A stretch of 64,000 nucleotides of DNA, taken from assembly GCF_042676385.1 (NCBI RefSeq), contig NZ_JBHTHA010000005.1:124001-188000 (forward strand). Reading direction: 5' to 3'. Positions 49,401 to 58,497 of this stretch are shown one piece after another. Source of the DNA: Paenibacillus_E sp042676385 (GTDB taxonomy: Bacteria > Bacillota > Bacilli > Paenibacillales > NBRC-103111). Within the stretch, counting starts at the first letter, position 1; each line of letters starts with the position of its first letter. The position numbers and the translations under genes are program-made. Below the pieces are notes generated by a model that saw only the letters and a program-made list of their open reading frames with translations, searched no databases and was not told the DNA's origin.

Positions 49401-49973
49401 GTGGAAGATTTTCGATCAATTACCGTAAGCAAAGGGAAGCCACTGCAAATTGATAATCCAACAAGCTACAATTTAATCGGTCAAGGAGCACAAGGGGCCG
49501 TATTTCAGCTTTCATCCAAGCGCTGCGTTAAAATTTATTTAAAGAATGAAGATGCCATAAGGGAGAACCATGTGTTAAAAATAGTAAATGATGCGAATTC
49601 CCCTTTCTTTCCTAAAGTCTATGAAACAGGCTCGAATTATATCGTTATGGAATATATAAAGGGTCCGACGCTTAGCCAATATTTGAGCAAAAAGAAGCGT
49701 ATGCCGAGATGGTTGACCAAACAACTTGTTAGGATGCTCAGGGAAATGAAAAAGCTGAAGTTTGCTCGCCTTGACGCAAGCCCTCGCCACATCTTCGTCG
49801 TCAATGGCGAACGCCTGCAAGTTATCGATCACGTCAATTCCTTCAAAAAACAAATTCCCTATCCGAGAGAAATACTGGCCGAGCTTGAGTCACGAAAATT
49901 AAAAAAAGGGTTCCTCAGACAGGTCAAACGATCGAATCCCTACCTGTATCAAAAATGGTCAAAGCTTCAATAA
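49401..49973 (+). CDS. small Ser/Thr kinase-like protein (YrzF-like)
   Basis: 190 residues from GTG 49401, chosen because AAGAGGAG lies nine bases upstream; ATG 49362 or 49392 are possible but poorly spaced. Kinase motifs: glycine loop IGQGAQGAVFQL, ATP-site Lys in CVKIYLK, hinge YIVMEYIKGPTLSQYL, a degenerate catalytic loop LDASPRHIFVVNG and metal site VIDHVNS in place of DFG. Similar to the small YrzF-type kinases of Bacillus. Target unknown; spore-coat proteins are plausible given the neighbours. Confidence 0.85.
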   Translation: MEDFRSITVSKGKPLQIDNPTSYNLIGQGAQGAVFQLSSKRCVKIYLKNEDAIRENHVLKIVNDANSPFFPKVYETGSNYIVMEYIKGPTLSQYLSKKKRMPRWLTKQLVRMLREMKKLKFARLDASPRHIFVVNGERLQVIDHVNSFKKQIPYPREILAELESRKLKKGFLRQVKRSNPYLYQKWSKLQ

Positions 49974-50010
49974 CATCGTTAACGCATCGATCAGCGTCAT
50001 AAGATGAGAT

Positions 50011-50040
50011 AAAAACCGTCCCGGCCCGGGACGGTTTTTA
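50011..50040. terminator. bidirectional terminator
   Basis: AAAAACCGTCCCGG and CCGGGACGGTTTTT form a perfect stem with T-runs on both strands, between the convergent kinase and dehydrogenase genes. Confidence 0.93.
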
Positions 50041-50050
50041 TACGTTTGAT

Positions 50051-51373
50051 TCACCATAGGAGTCCCTTATAGTGATTGGAATCAGGGATTGTATCTAAGA
50101 TGCGAACCAGATCAATGACCGGTTTGGATGCCAAAATATCTGTGACAAACGATTGATATTCGGTGTTTTTTTGCGTCACGATAATCAGGTCGGCAAACTC
50201 ATTAATGTCCGATAAATCAGGAGTGAGCAGATTAGCCAAATGAGGAACCGTAGATTCAATATATTGTTTGTTCGCACCGACCAACTGAGAAGCAAGCACG
50301 TTATGATCATAAATCCTGATTTCGTAGCCTTTTCCGATCAATCGTTCCAGAAGCTTAACGACCGGACTTTCTCTCAAATCATCCGTTCCGGATTTAAATG
50401 CCAGACCGAGTACTCCGATCCGTACCTTTCCCTCTGCAAGAACCATATCCAGCGCGCGTTCGATCAGATGTGCGTTGCTGCGTTCAACGGACGACAACAC
50501 CGATAGCTCCACATTTCGCGACCTGGCCATAGCGTTGAGCGCTTTTAAGTCCTTCGGCAAGCAAGAACCTCCATAAGCAAAGCCCGGCATCAGATACGCC
50601 GGCGAGATATTGAGATGATGATCCTGGCAGAACAAATTCATTAGCAAGTGAGGGTCAACGCCCATTGAATGGCAAAGCGCACCAATTTCATTGGCAAATA
50701 CGACTTTCAATGCGTGGAACGAGTTGTTGACGTATTTAATCATCTCCGCCACTTCTCTTTCCGTCTCCAGGATCGGGGCAGGGAGGGAACCATAGATTAG
50801 GCGAAGCATACCTAAGGCTTTTTCGTTATGGGTACCGATTAAGGTGTATGGCGGATGAAAGTAATCGTCAATACTGGTTCCTTCACGTAAAAACTCCGGA
50901 TTGCTGACGACTGCAAAATCCTCATCGATTCGCTTGCCGGATCGGGCAATGATCTGCTCGATTTCCCGGCACGTTCCGGGTGGTACGGTAGATCGGATGA
51001 TAATGGTTTGGAATGCCTCCCTTTTCTTAATGACAGCGCTAATTTGATCGGCTACGTGCCATATAAAAGAGAGGTCCGGGTAGCCGTTCCTGTCGGAAGG
51101 CGTTCCCACACAGATAAGGCAAATGTCAGCCTGCGTGACGGCGTACTGAATATCGCTTGTCGCGGATAGCCGTCCCGCCCTGTGCTGCTTTTCTACCAGT
51201 TCGGCGATGCCTTTCTCAATAATGGTCGGCTTGCCTTGATTGATCAAGTCTACTTTATGCGGATTCACATCCACACCGATCACCTGATTGCTGAGCTGGG
51301 CCAGACATGCTGCCGATACGCACCCCACATAGCCAAGACCAAAAACGGAAATCGTATACGTCTGAGTCGTCAT
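50051..51373 (-). CDS. UDP-glucose/GDP-mannose dehydrogenase family protein (AlgD-like)
   Basis: 440 residues from ATG 51373, which overlaps the GT4 stop as ATGA. SVFGLGYVGCVSAACLAQ, NPEFLREGTSIDDY, EVAEMIKYVNNSFHALKVVF, CQDHHLNISPAYLMPGFAYG, GGSCLPKDLKAL (catalytic Cys) and FKSGTDDLRESPVVKL. Several of these, notably the CQDHxLN and YGANKxYIES-like stretches, are closer to GDP-mannose 6-dehydrogenase than to UDP-glucose dehydrogenase, which is present separately at 59292. Makes a uronic acid nucleotide; substrate unproven. Confidence 0.88.
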   Translation of the reverse strand: MTTQTYTISVFGLGYVGCVSAACLAQLSNQVIGVDVNPHKVDLINQGKPTIIEKGIAELVEKQHRAGRLSATSDIQYAVTQADICLICVGTPSDRNGYPDLSFIWHVADQISAVIKKREAFQTIIIRSTVPPGTCREIEQIIARSGKRIDEDFAVVSNPEFLREGTSIDDYFHPPYTLIGTHNEKALGMLRLIYGSLPAPILETEREVAEMIKYVNNSFHALKVVFANEIGALCHSMGVDPHLLMNLFCQDHHLNISPAYLMPGFAYGGSCLPKDLKALNAMARSRNVELSVLSSVERSNAHLIERALDMVLAEGKVRIGVLGLAFKSGTDDLRESPVVKLLERLIGKGYEIRIYDHNVLASQLVGANKQYIESTVPHLANLLTPDLSDINEFADLIIVTQKNTEYQSFVTDILASKPVIDLVRILDTIPDSNHYKGLLW

Positions 51374-52473
51374 ATTCCTTTCCATCTCCTGTACTTTTCG
51401 ATTTCACGAACCACTTTCTTAGAGATTTCCCTCCAATTGTAGGTTTGAAGAAGTTCTATTCTCGCATTTCGGGCTCTCTCCTTTGCTTCAGCGGATCTCT
51501 CCATCACAAGTCTCATCTTCATTTGCAAATCCTTTAACGACGGCTCTGCCCAATAGTGTCCATTAAACAAAGGATTTTCATTATTCGAAATCCGGGTTAA
51601 TCCTTCAATATCAATCAAATAGGCATTGTGTTCATTCATGAAATCGGTATGGCCGCTCCAATTGGTCCCGATCACAGGCAGTTCCATTAGCATCGCCTCG
51701 AAAAACGGCCTCCCCCATCCTTCTCCTCTGGTTGGCAGAACAAATGCGTCACAGGTTCGGTACAACCCGGCAATGTCTGCCGGCGTTAACATATGATCAA
51801 TCAGATAGACAGGCGGACGTTCTTCTTTCGACTTAGGGTGAGTGTCAATGACTCGTTCAACGATATCGGTTCTGCTGCTATCGCGTATTTTGATCACCAA
51901 GGCAACGCGATCCTCAATTGAAAACTCGTTAAGAAAGGCATGCAGCAGAATATCGTACCCTTTGCGCTTCTTCAAATCGAAAACGGACAGGAACAGGAAC
52001 GATGCGGATACGGGAATGGATAGCGGAGGACCCTCCGGGGAAAATTCGTTAAAATCAAAAAAATTGGGAATCAAACGCAGTGGAACCTCCACCCCGGAAG
52101 AAGCGAAGGTCAACCTGTTGAATTCGCTTTGCACCCACACTTCATTGAACTTGTTTAACTTTGGCACCCAGTCTTCCGGAATGCGGTCGGTCTCAAACGT
52201 TGTTCGGGCTATATTGAAATGAAAATCGGGATTAAACCGCAGATGAGCTCCGACCCAGTTGTAGATATACACATCGTTAGACAACAAACGAGTGTTCTCA
52301 AACGAAGAAATATACCGAACCTCTCTTGGATGCAATACGGCATGTTTGTCGGATGAATCCCTTGGAATAATTCGGACACGATAGCCTGCTCGATCTAGTA
52401 TCCGCAATAAGTTACGATTCCCTTCAGCGAGCCCGTGTCCATTGTAAAAGATACCTTCGAGCAGGATATTCAT
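51370..52473 (-). CDS. glycosyltransferase GT4, tandem copy 4
   Basis: 367 residues. Starts MNILLEGIFYNGHGLAEGNR as do its three upstream paralogues. YNWVGAHLRFNPDFHFNIAR, TTFETDRIPEDWVPKLNKFN, FLSVFDLKKRKGYDILLHAF and donor region LPTRGEGWGRPFFEAMLMEL. Soluble GT-B. Last of four tandem genes, followed directly by the AlgD-like dehydrogenase, whose uronic acid may be its donor; this is inference from position. Confidence 0.92.
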   Translation of the reverse strand: MNILLEGIFYNGHGLAEGNRNLLRILDRAGYRVRIIPRDSSDKHAVLHPREVRYISSFENTRLLSNDVYIYNWVGAHLRFNPDFHFNIARTTFETDRIPEDWVPKLNKFNEVWVQSEFNRLTFASSGVEVPLRLIPNFFDFNEFSPEGPPLSIPVSASFLFLSVFDLKKRKGYDILLHAFLNEFSIEDRVALVIKIRDSSRTDIVERVIDTHPKSKEERPPVYLIDHMLTPADIAGLYRTCDAFVLPTRGEGWGRPFFEAMLMELPVIGTNWSGHTDFMNEHNAYLIDIEGLTRISNNENPLFNGHYWAEPSLKDLQMKMRLVMERSAEAKERARNARIELLQTYNWREISKKVVREIEKYRRWKGI

Positions 52474-52494
52474 CTACTTCCGCACCTTCCCGAT

Positions 52495-53592
52495 TCATCT
52501 GAATATCCCCTGATATTTTTCTATTTCTTGAACTACACTTCTGGCTACAACACGTGCATTGTATTTCTGCAACAAGTCCCTGCGTGCATTTTTGCCGACT
52601 TCTTTCGCTTCCTCTTGATGCTCGAATATATATCTCATTTTCTTCTGCAGGTCCTTCCTCGATGGCTCCGCCCAATAATGACCGTTGAACAGGGACGCTT
52701 CATTCTCAATGGGAGTCAAGCCCTTCACCCGAATCAGGTAAGAGTTCTGTTCATTCATGAATTCGGTATGCCCGCTCCAATCCGTACCAATCACCGGCAT
52801 TTCCATTAACATCGCTTCAAAAAAAGGTCTTCCCCATCCCTCTCCTCTGGTCGGGAGCACAAACGCGTCACACATGCGGTATAAGCTAAGAATGTCTGAC
52901 ATGTACAACATTTGATCGATCATATAGACACGAGGCCGTTCCATTTTCGGCTTATGATGACCCTCGATCAATTGCTCGATCACCTCGGTTTTGCTGTTAT
53001 TCCGAATCTTAATCACTAAGGCCACAGGTTCATCACTTGAAAATTCATTCAGAAACGCGTTCAGGAGAACATCGTAACCTTTACGCTTCTTCAAATCGAA
53101 AACAGACAGAAATAAGAAAGACTCTGAAAATGAGTTCATTAATTTAGGCCCTTGCGGTGTAAATTCACTAAGATCAAAAAAGTTGGGAATCAATCGTAAG
53201 GGAACGGTTACGCCCGAGGAGGTGAACGTCTTTTGATTAAACGTGCTCTGAACCCACACTTCGTTAAATTTATTTAACTCTGTCACCCAAAAATCAGGAA
53301 TCCGGTCTGTCTCGAACGTCGTTCTAGCGATATTGATACGAAACTCGGGGTTGTATCGGACATTGGAACCGACCCAGTTATAGAAATAAATATCATTCGA
53401 AGTTAATTGGGTATTCTCGAACGAGGAAATGAACTTCACCTCACTCGCAGGCAATACCTTATGTTTGTCAGCCTTATCTCGCGCCGAGATCCTTACGCGA
53501 TATCCTGCATGATGGAGGATTCTGAGCAAGATGCGATTCCCCTCCGCAAGCCCGTGCCCATTATAAAATTTCCCGTCCAACAAGATATTCAT
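52495..53592 (-). CDS. glycosyltransferase GT4, tandem copy 3
   Basis: 365 residues from ATG 53592 (MNILLDGKFYNGHGLAEGNR), preferred over GTG 53601 because it matches the paralogues and GGAAGGTGGGG is well placed. Motifs as in 51370: TTFETDRIPDFWVTELNKFN, FLSVFDLKKRKGYDVLLNAF, RGEGWGRPFFEAMLMEMPVI. About 21 bases separate it from the next copy. Confidence 0.92.
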   Translation of the reverse strand: MNILLDGKFYNGHGLAEGNRILLRILHHAGYRVRISARDKADKHKVLPASEVKFISSFENTQLTSNDIYFYNWVGSNVRYNPEFRINIARTTFETDRIPDFWVTELNKFNEVWVQSTFNQKTFTSSGVTVPLRLIPNFFDLSEFTPQGPKLMNSFSESFLFLSVFDLKKRKGYDVLLNAFLNEFSSDEPVALVIKIRNNSKTEVIEQLIEGHHKPKMERPRVYMIDQMLYMSDILSLYRMCDAFVLPTRGEGWGRPFFEAMLMEMPVIGTDWSGHTEFMNEQNSYLIRVKGLTPIENEASLFNGHYWAEPSRKDLQKKMRYIFEHQEEAKEVGKNARRDLLQKYNARVVARSVVQEIEKYQGIFR

Positions 53593-53607
53593 AGTCCCCA
53601 CCTTCCT

Positions 53608-54699
53608 TCAGGCACGAAACTTATTGATTTCTTTCTTTACCCTTTCAGCAATCTCACCTAGATTGTAGTTTTTCAATAGATCGCTGCGTGCCTTTTGACC
53701 GATTTCCTTGGCTGCCTCCGGGTGCGAATAGACATACCGCATTTTCCGCTGCAAATCGGCTACGGACGGCTGCGCCCAATAATGACCGTTAAACAAAGGG
53801 AAATCGCTGTTTTGTATATGGGTGAATCGCTCAACTTGGATGAGGAACGAGTTCCGTTCGTTCATAAATTCCGTGTGCCCGCTCCAATTCGTGCCGATCA
53901 CCGGCATTTCCAGCAGCATAGCCTCAAAAAACGGCCTTCCCCATCCCTCCCCGTGAGTCGGGAGAACAAACGCATCGCAAGCTTTATACAAGCTGAGAAG
54001 CTCCTGCGTAGATAACATTTGGTCAATGATGTAAATTTTAGGTCTTTCCTTTTTTGGCTTAGGATGATCTTCAATGATCTCGTGCAACTTGTTGATATTG
54101 TCGCTATTGCGTATCTTAATGACCAAGGCCACTTCATCCTGAAATGAAAATTCTTGAAGAAAAGCATGAAGCAGAATATCGTAACCCTTGCGTTCCTGAA
54201 GGTCAAAGACAGATAGAAATGTATAGCCATCCGGAATCGGCAGCGATAATTTCTGACTTTTTACATCGTACATGTGGAGGTCAAAAAAATTAGGAATGAA
54301 CCGGAGGGGGACAGTTACCCCAGAGGATGTAAAGGTATTGAGATTAAATGTGCTTTGTATCCATACTTCCTCGAATTTATTCAATTCAGCTACCCAGCTG
54401 CTTGGAATCCGGTCAGTTTCAAACGTCGTGCGGGCAATATTGATGCGGAAATCCGGATTATGCCGTATGGAGGATCCAACGAAATTACAAATATAAATGT
54501 CATTGGATTTTAATTTGTTCTTTTCAAAAGAAGCGATGTATTGGATTTCTCTGGAGTTCAATACGAGTTGTTTATCCGCCGTATCTCTGGCCAATATCCG
54601 GACACGATAACCCGCCTGATCGAGGATGCGAAGCAAGATTCGGTTTCCTTCCGCGAAGCCGTGTCCATTATAGAATATCCCCTCCAGCAAAATGTTCAT
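53608..54699 (-). CDS. glycosyltransferase GT4, tandem copy 2
   Basis: 363 residues; MNILLEGIFYNGHGFAEGNR start, TTFETDRIPSSWVAELNKFE, FLSVFDLQERKGYDILLHAF and HGEGWGRPFFEAMLLEMPVI. Intact and of the same length as its neighbours. ATG behind AGGATGGTGGG. The aligned variable stretch after the VTVPLRFIPNFFDL segment differs most between copies and could reflect acceptor choice. Confidence 0.92.
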   Translation of the reverse strand: MNILLEGIFYNGHGFAEGNRILLRILDQAGYRVRILARDTADKQLVLNSREIQYIASFEKNKLKSNDIYICNFVGSSIRHNPDFRINIARTTFETDRIPSSWVAELNKFEEVWIQSTFNLNTFTSSGVTVPLRFIPNFFDLHMYDVKSQKLSLPIPDGYTFLSVFDLQERKGYDILLHAFLQEFSFQDEVALVIKIRNSDNINKLHEIIEDHPKPKKERPKIYIIDQMLSTQELLSLYKACDAFVLPTHGEGWGRPFFEAMLLEMPVIGTNWSGHTEFMNERNSFLIQVERFTHIQNSDFPLFNGHYWAQPSVADLQRKMRYVYSHPEAAKEIGQKARSDLLKNYNLGEIAERVKKEINKFRA

Positions 54700-54834
54700 C
54701 CGGAACCCACCATCCTTCTTACGATCCGCAAACGCAATCCACTCAGGAACGACACGTTTTATTTAACATATTGGGGTTTTCCCTATTTCGACACCGCACT
54801 AGTCTAGTTCACCTAATTATTCGCGGATGGGCAC

Positions 54835-56004
54835 TCATAGGCTGAATTTATTTATTTCCTTCACTACTTGATTCGCGACTTTTTGCAAGCTATACGTTTG
54901 TAACAGCTCAATTCTTGCTCTCTTCCCCATTGCTTTTGCCTCTTGCTGATGTTCAACGACATATCTCATTTTTTTCTGTAAGTCCGATTTCGAAGGCTCC
55001 GCCCAATAATGTCCATCGTATTTGGAAGGATCCGGATGGTCCTTTAATTGGACTGGAACCAGCTTTTCCACATCGATCAAATAGGAATTACCGGCATGCA
55101 TATACTCGGTCTGCCCGCTCCAGTTCGTTCCAATAACGGGCATTTCCATCAACATGGCCTCAAAAAAGGGTCTTCCCCAGCCTTCCCCCCGTGTAGGAAG
55201 GACAAAAGCGTCGCACGCTCTGTATAAGCTGAGCAAATCCGGTGTTTGCAGCATCTGATCCACAATGTAAATCGGCGGACGCTCATCTTTCTGTTTCGGA
55301 TGGGCATTGATGATCGTTTCCAATTTCTCTACGTTTTCACGATTGCGAACTTTGATCACGAGCGCCACGTCATCCGTGGCTGTGAACTCATTCAGATATG
55401 CACGAAGCAGCAAATCATATCCTTTACGTTCAATCAAATCGAAGACCGATAGAAATATAAATGATTGCGGTAAGGGGAGTGCAAACCGTTCACCTTGCGG
55501 ATGATATTGCGAATCGTTAAAAAAATACGGAATAAATCGCAACGGCACTTTGACGCCGGAAGATTCAAACGTTCTTTTGTTGAAATTACACTGAACCCAG
55601 ACCTCGTTAAATCGATTTAATTTCGGTACCCATGAAGCAGGCAGACGATCGGTTTCAAATGTCGTATGTGCAATATTGATTCGAAAATCGGGGTGGGTAT
55701 GAAGCGCTGAACCCGAACCCCGAAAAAGGAAAATATCATTCGACGATAGTTTCGTATGCTCAAAGGAGGACACATAGTCGATTTCTTCCGCTGTTAAGGC
55801 CATGCGTTTGTCGGGTTCTTTATCCCTGGCTGCGATTCGGACCCGGTATCCGGACTGATCTAGTATACGGAGCAATGCCCGGTTGCCTTCGGCATATCCG
55901 CTTCCGGTATAAAAGTAGCCCTTGAATAGAATGTTCATGTTCAAGTCCAATGGATGCACCGTCCTTTCTAGACCTCTATCTCCAGTATATTTATACCTGT
56001 TCAT
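54835..56004 (-). CDS. glycosyltransferase GT4, tandem copy 1
   Basis: Up to 389 residues. The start is unsure: ATG 56004 gives a 22-residue extension absent in the paralogues, with GGGGGAGA rather far upstream; ATG 55938 (MNILFKGYFYTGSGYAEGNR) matches them but lacks a ribosome site. TTFETDRLPASWVPKLNRFN, FLSVFDLIERKGYDLLLRAY and RGEGWGRPFFEAMLMEMPVI are conserved. The most diverged of the four copies and the first in the operon. Confidence 0.9.
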   Translation of the reverse strand: MNRYKYTGDRGLERTVHPLDLNMNILFKGYFYTGSGYAEGNRALLRILDQSGYRVRIAARDKEPDKRMALTAEEIDYVSSFEHTKLSSNDIFLFRGSGSALHTHPDFRINIAHTTFETDRLPASWVPKLNRFNEVWVQCNFNKRTFESSGVKVPLRFIPYFFNDSQYHPQGERFALPLPQSFIFLSVFDLIERKGYDLLLRAYLNEFTATDDVALVIKVRNRENVEKLETIINAHPKQKDERPPIYIVDQMLQTPDLLSLYRACDAFVLPTRGEGWGRPFFEAMLMEMPVIGTNWSGQTEYMHAGNSYLIDVEKLVPVQLKDHPDPSKYDGHYWAEPSKSDLQKKMRYVVEHQQEAKAMGKRARIELLQTYSLQKVANQVVKEINKFSL

Positions 56005-56182
56005 GCCCGTGTTGGGTTAATCTCCCCCTGCACGAATCCAATTTTTATAAAGTTTCTTAAATCTATTTGTTTGGACTCCGATATATGCCGATGCCATGAT
56101 CCTAATAGCATCATAAAATAATTGATATTAAGCGGTATAAGAAATGTAAGGGACAATAAGAACATGACAGAGGTGACCTTCG

Positions 56183-57313
56183 TTGTCGGATTCCGAAAGA
56201 AGCATTCCATCCAAGAAACACTATATTAGTCTCAAAAATTGGTCTAAAGAAAGAAGTGCCTTCAATGGCCAACCTGTTTATAGAGAATTCAAATTCAAGC
56301 AATCCGTCCCCTTAGTTACGCCAAAAGGAATTGATAAAGAGCTTCACGAGCACTTTCGCAATGTGGCTGATCGATGGGAAAAAAGAGCATCCAAGATAGC
56401 GGCTAGAGTAGCCGTTATCGAAAATGGCCGGATCTATGGAATCAAGGGAGTGCTTCTGACTCCTGACAACAAAGTGCTCAAGAGTGTGACCAAAGCGGTT
56501 ATTGAAAATGGGGAGAAACGTCTCCCGGATCCCCGTAGTACCAACCAAACTATAGGAGTTCTAGCGTTTAAATACACGCACAATTATTTTCACTGGATGC
56601 TAGACATCTTGCCGCGAATTAAGCTTCTGCGCAAAAGCGAGATTCCCATAGACAAGTATCTCATCAGCCGGCCAGGCAAATTTCCATATGAGGAAATGTT
56701 AGACACATTAGGCATTCCTAAAGAGAAAATCATCATGACGGACGAAAACTTCCATTTAAAAGCCAAAAAAATGGTCGTTGTCGATACTTTTTCCGGCTGG
56801 GGACGGTACGAGCACTTTTATCCAAAATGGGCATGTGATTTCTTGAGAAATGAACTGTCGGCATGCAACAAGAACAACCCTTCCAAAAAATATGAGCGTA
56901 TTTATATTAGCCGTGCCCGTGCGGATCGAAGAAATGTGCGGAATGAAGACGAAGTGAGGAAACTTCTGAAGGAATACGGGTTTCGATGCATTCATCTGGA
57001 ATCACTGTCACACGCGGAACAAATCCGTGTATTTCAATCCGCCCAAATCATTGTCGCCCCTCACGGAGCCGCATTGGCAAATCTGGTTTTTACGAATCCG
57101 GACACTAAGCTGATCGAGATCTTTTCACCTAAATATGTGAGAGAATACTATTGGATTATTAGCAGCTATATGAAATTGGATTATTACTACTTAATCGGCG
57201 AAGACTTACAATCCACAAGACGCAGGCATTCGAGAGATTTGCAGGAAGATATTGTTATTAATCTTAATTCCTTATCTAAGCTATTGAAAATGGCCGACAT
57301 TCATAAGAAGTAG
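56183..57313 (+). CDS. glycosyltransferase family 61-like protein
   Basis: 376 residues from TTG 56183 behind AGAGGTGA. The DUF563/GT61 region: NYFHWMLDILPRIKLL, YEEMLDTLGIPKEKII, ERIYISRARADRRNVRNEDE, HLESLSHAEQIRVFQSAQII and VAPHGAALANLVFTNPDTKL with the GxxLxEIFSP-like end. GT61 includes xylosyltransferases, and a UDP-xylose supply operon lies just downstream, so xylose transfer is a fair hypothesis. No membrane segment. Confidence 0.88.
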   Translation: MSDSERSIPSKKHYISLKNWSKERSAFNGQPVYREFKFKQSVPLVTPKGIDKELHEHFRNVADRWEKRASKIAARVAVIENGRIYGIKGVLLTPDNKVLKSVTKAVIENGEKRLPDPRSTNQTIGVLAFKYTHNYFHWMLDILPRIKLLRKSEIPIDKYLISRPGKFPYEEMLDTLGIPKEKIIMTDENFHLKAKKMVVVDTFSGWGRYEHFYPKWACDFLRNELSACNKNNPSKKYERIYISRARADRRNVRNEDEVRKLLKEYGFRCIHLESLSHAEQIRVFQSAQIIVAPHGAALANLVFTNPDTKLIEIFSPKYVREYYWIISSYMKLDYYYLIGEDLQSTRRRHSRDLQEDIVINLNSLSKLLKMADIHKK

Positions 57314-57325
57314 GAGCGTGTGATT

Positions 57326-58447
57326 ATGAAACATACGGACCGGACTAACACGCCTGACGGTTACTACAATTCAATAAAGGATTGGATTGTCGCGTCGAAT
57401 TTACGCAAAAAGAAATATATGAAGAATGTACTTTTTGATGATCCCGTGTTCCTTACCGAGCCTACCGGCCTGGAAAATCCCACCTTTTGGACCGTTCGCT
57501 TCTCAGAGTCCACAGCTCCCTTTAAGCAGCGGAACGGACGTATTGACATTATCACAAAGGGGAGGGTTTACGGAGCAAAGCCGGACATTCTAACACCGGA
57601 TCATAAATTGATTTGGGAGCACTCGCGTGAAAAAAACATAATGCCGGATCAGCATTCCATCTTTCAGCAGAATCGTTTACCCCCGGTGAAAAAGACGACT
57701 AAAACATTAGCCTTGCTCAGTATCAAGGATAGCAGGATCTATTACCACTGGATGCTGGATGTTCTCCCACGCCTTCACATCATGAAACAATGTGGAATCC
57801 AAGCTGACGCATATATCATTAACGGGAGAAGAATGGCGCCATTTCAATACGAAACCCTAGAAGCTCTGGGGATTCCCAAGGAGAAAGTAATCGTGAGTCA
57901 CTCCGGTCTTCATCTACAGGCGAAAAAACTGATCATCCCCCATTTCTCGAGGGGCATCCGCCCCAAGTGGGTTTGCGACTTTCTTCGGCAGGAATTAATG
58001 ATAAACAAAAAAATCGAACCTGTGAAAGGGTTCGAAAGGATCTTTATAAGCCGTGCGAATGCCGGTAAAAGGAAACTGCTTAATGAAGAGGAGGTAATGG
58101 GGCTCCTCGCCAAGTATGGTTTTCAAAGCATTAGACTTGAGGAGAAGTCTGTCGCCGAACAAATTCAAATTTTCGCTTCCGCCAAGGTCGTAGTTGCCCC
58201 GCATGGAGCCGGCTTGACCAACGTTCTGTTCAGTGACCCGGGAACGAAGGTCATTGAATTTCTCGCACCCAGCCTTGTCCATAACTGCTACCCGATTCTG
58301 AGCAGTCTTCTGGGTCATCGGCATTATTACATTATAGGCGAGGGAGAGAGACCTCCCGAATATGTAGATCCTCATGACAGAAAAGCGAATATTACCGTTC
58401 GTCTAAGCGATGTTAGGGAAATATTGAAGATGGCCGGAATCCAATGA
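57326..58447 (+). CDS. glycosyltransferase family 61-like protein (paralogue)
   Basis: 373 residues from ATG 57326, nine bases after TAGGAG; a GTG six bases earlier is less well placed. IYYHWMLDVLPRLHIMKQCG, YETLEALGIPKEKVIV, ERIFISRANAGKRKLLNEEE and VVAPHGAGLTNVLFSDPGTK match 56183 in order. Follows it by 12 bases. It ends in a strong terminator. Possible xylosyltransferase on the same grounds as its paralogue. Confidence 0.88.
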   Translation: MKHTDRTNTPDGYYNSIKDWIVASNLRKKKYMKNVLFDDPVFLTEPTGLENPTFWTVRFSESTAPFKQRNGRIDIITKGRVYGAKPDILTPDHKLIWEHSREKNIMPDQHSIFQQNRLPPVKKTTKTLALLSIKDSRIYYHWMLDVLPRLHIMKQCGIQADAYIINGRRMAPFQYETLEALGIPKEKVIVSHSGLHLQAKKLIIPHFSRGIRPKWVCDFLRQELMINKKIEPVKGFERIFISRANAGKRKLLNEEEVMGLLAKYGFQSIRLEEKSVAEQIQIFASAKVVVAPHGAGLTNVLFSDPGTKVIEFLAPSLVHNCYPILSSLLGHRHYYIIGEGERPPEYVDPHDRKANITVRLSDVREILKMAGIQ

Positions 58448-58497
58448 AAATATCCGACATGGGTACACCTGACAGAGGGGTACATGTCGGATATTTT
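58447..58497. terminator. bidirectional terminator
   Basis: AAAATATCCGACATG (58447-58461) and CATGTCGGATATTTT (58483-58497) are exact inverted copies with T-runs on both strands. It overlaps the stops of both convergent genes. Confidence 0.92.
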
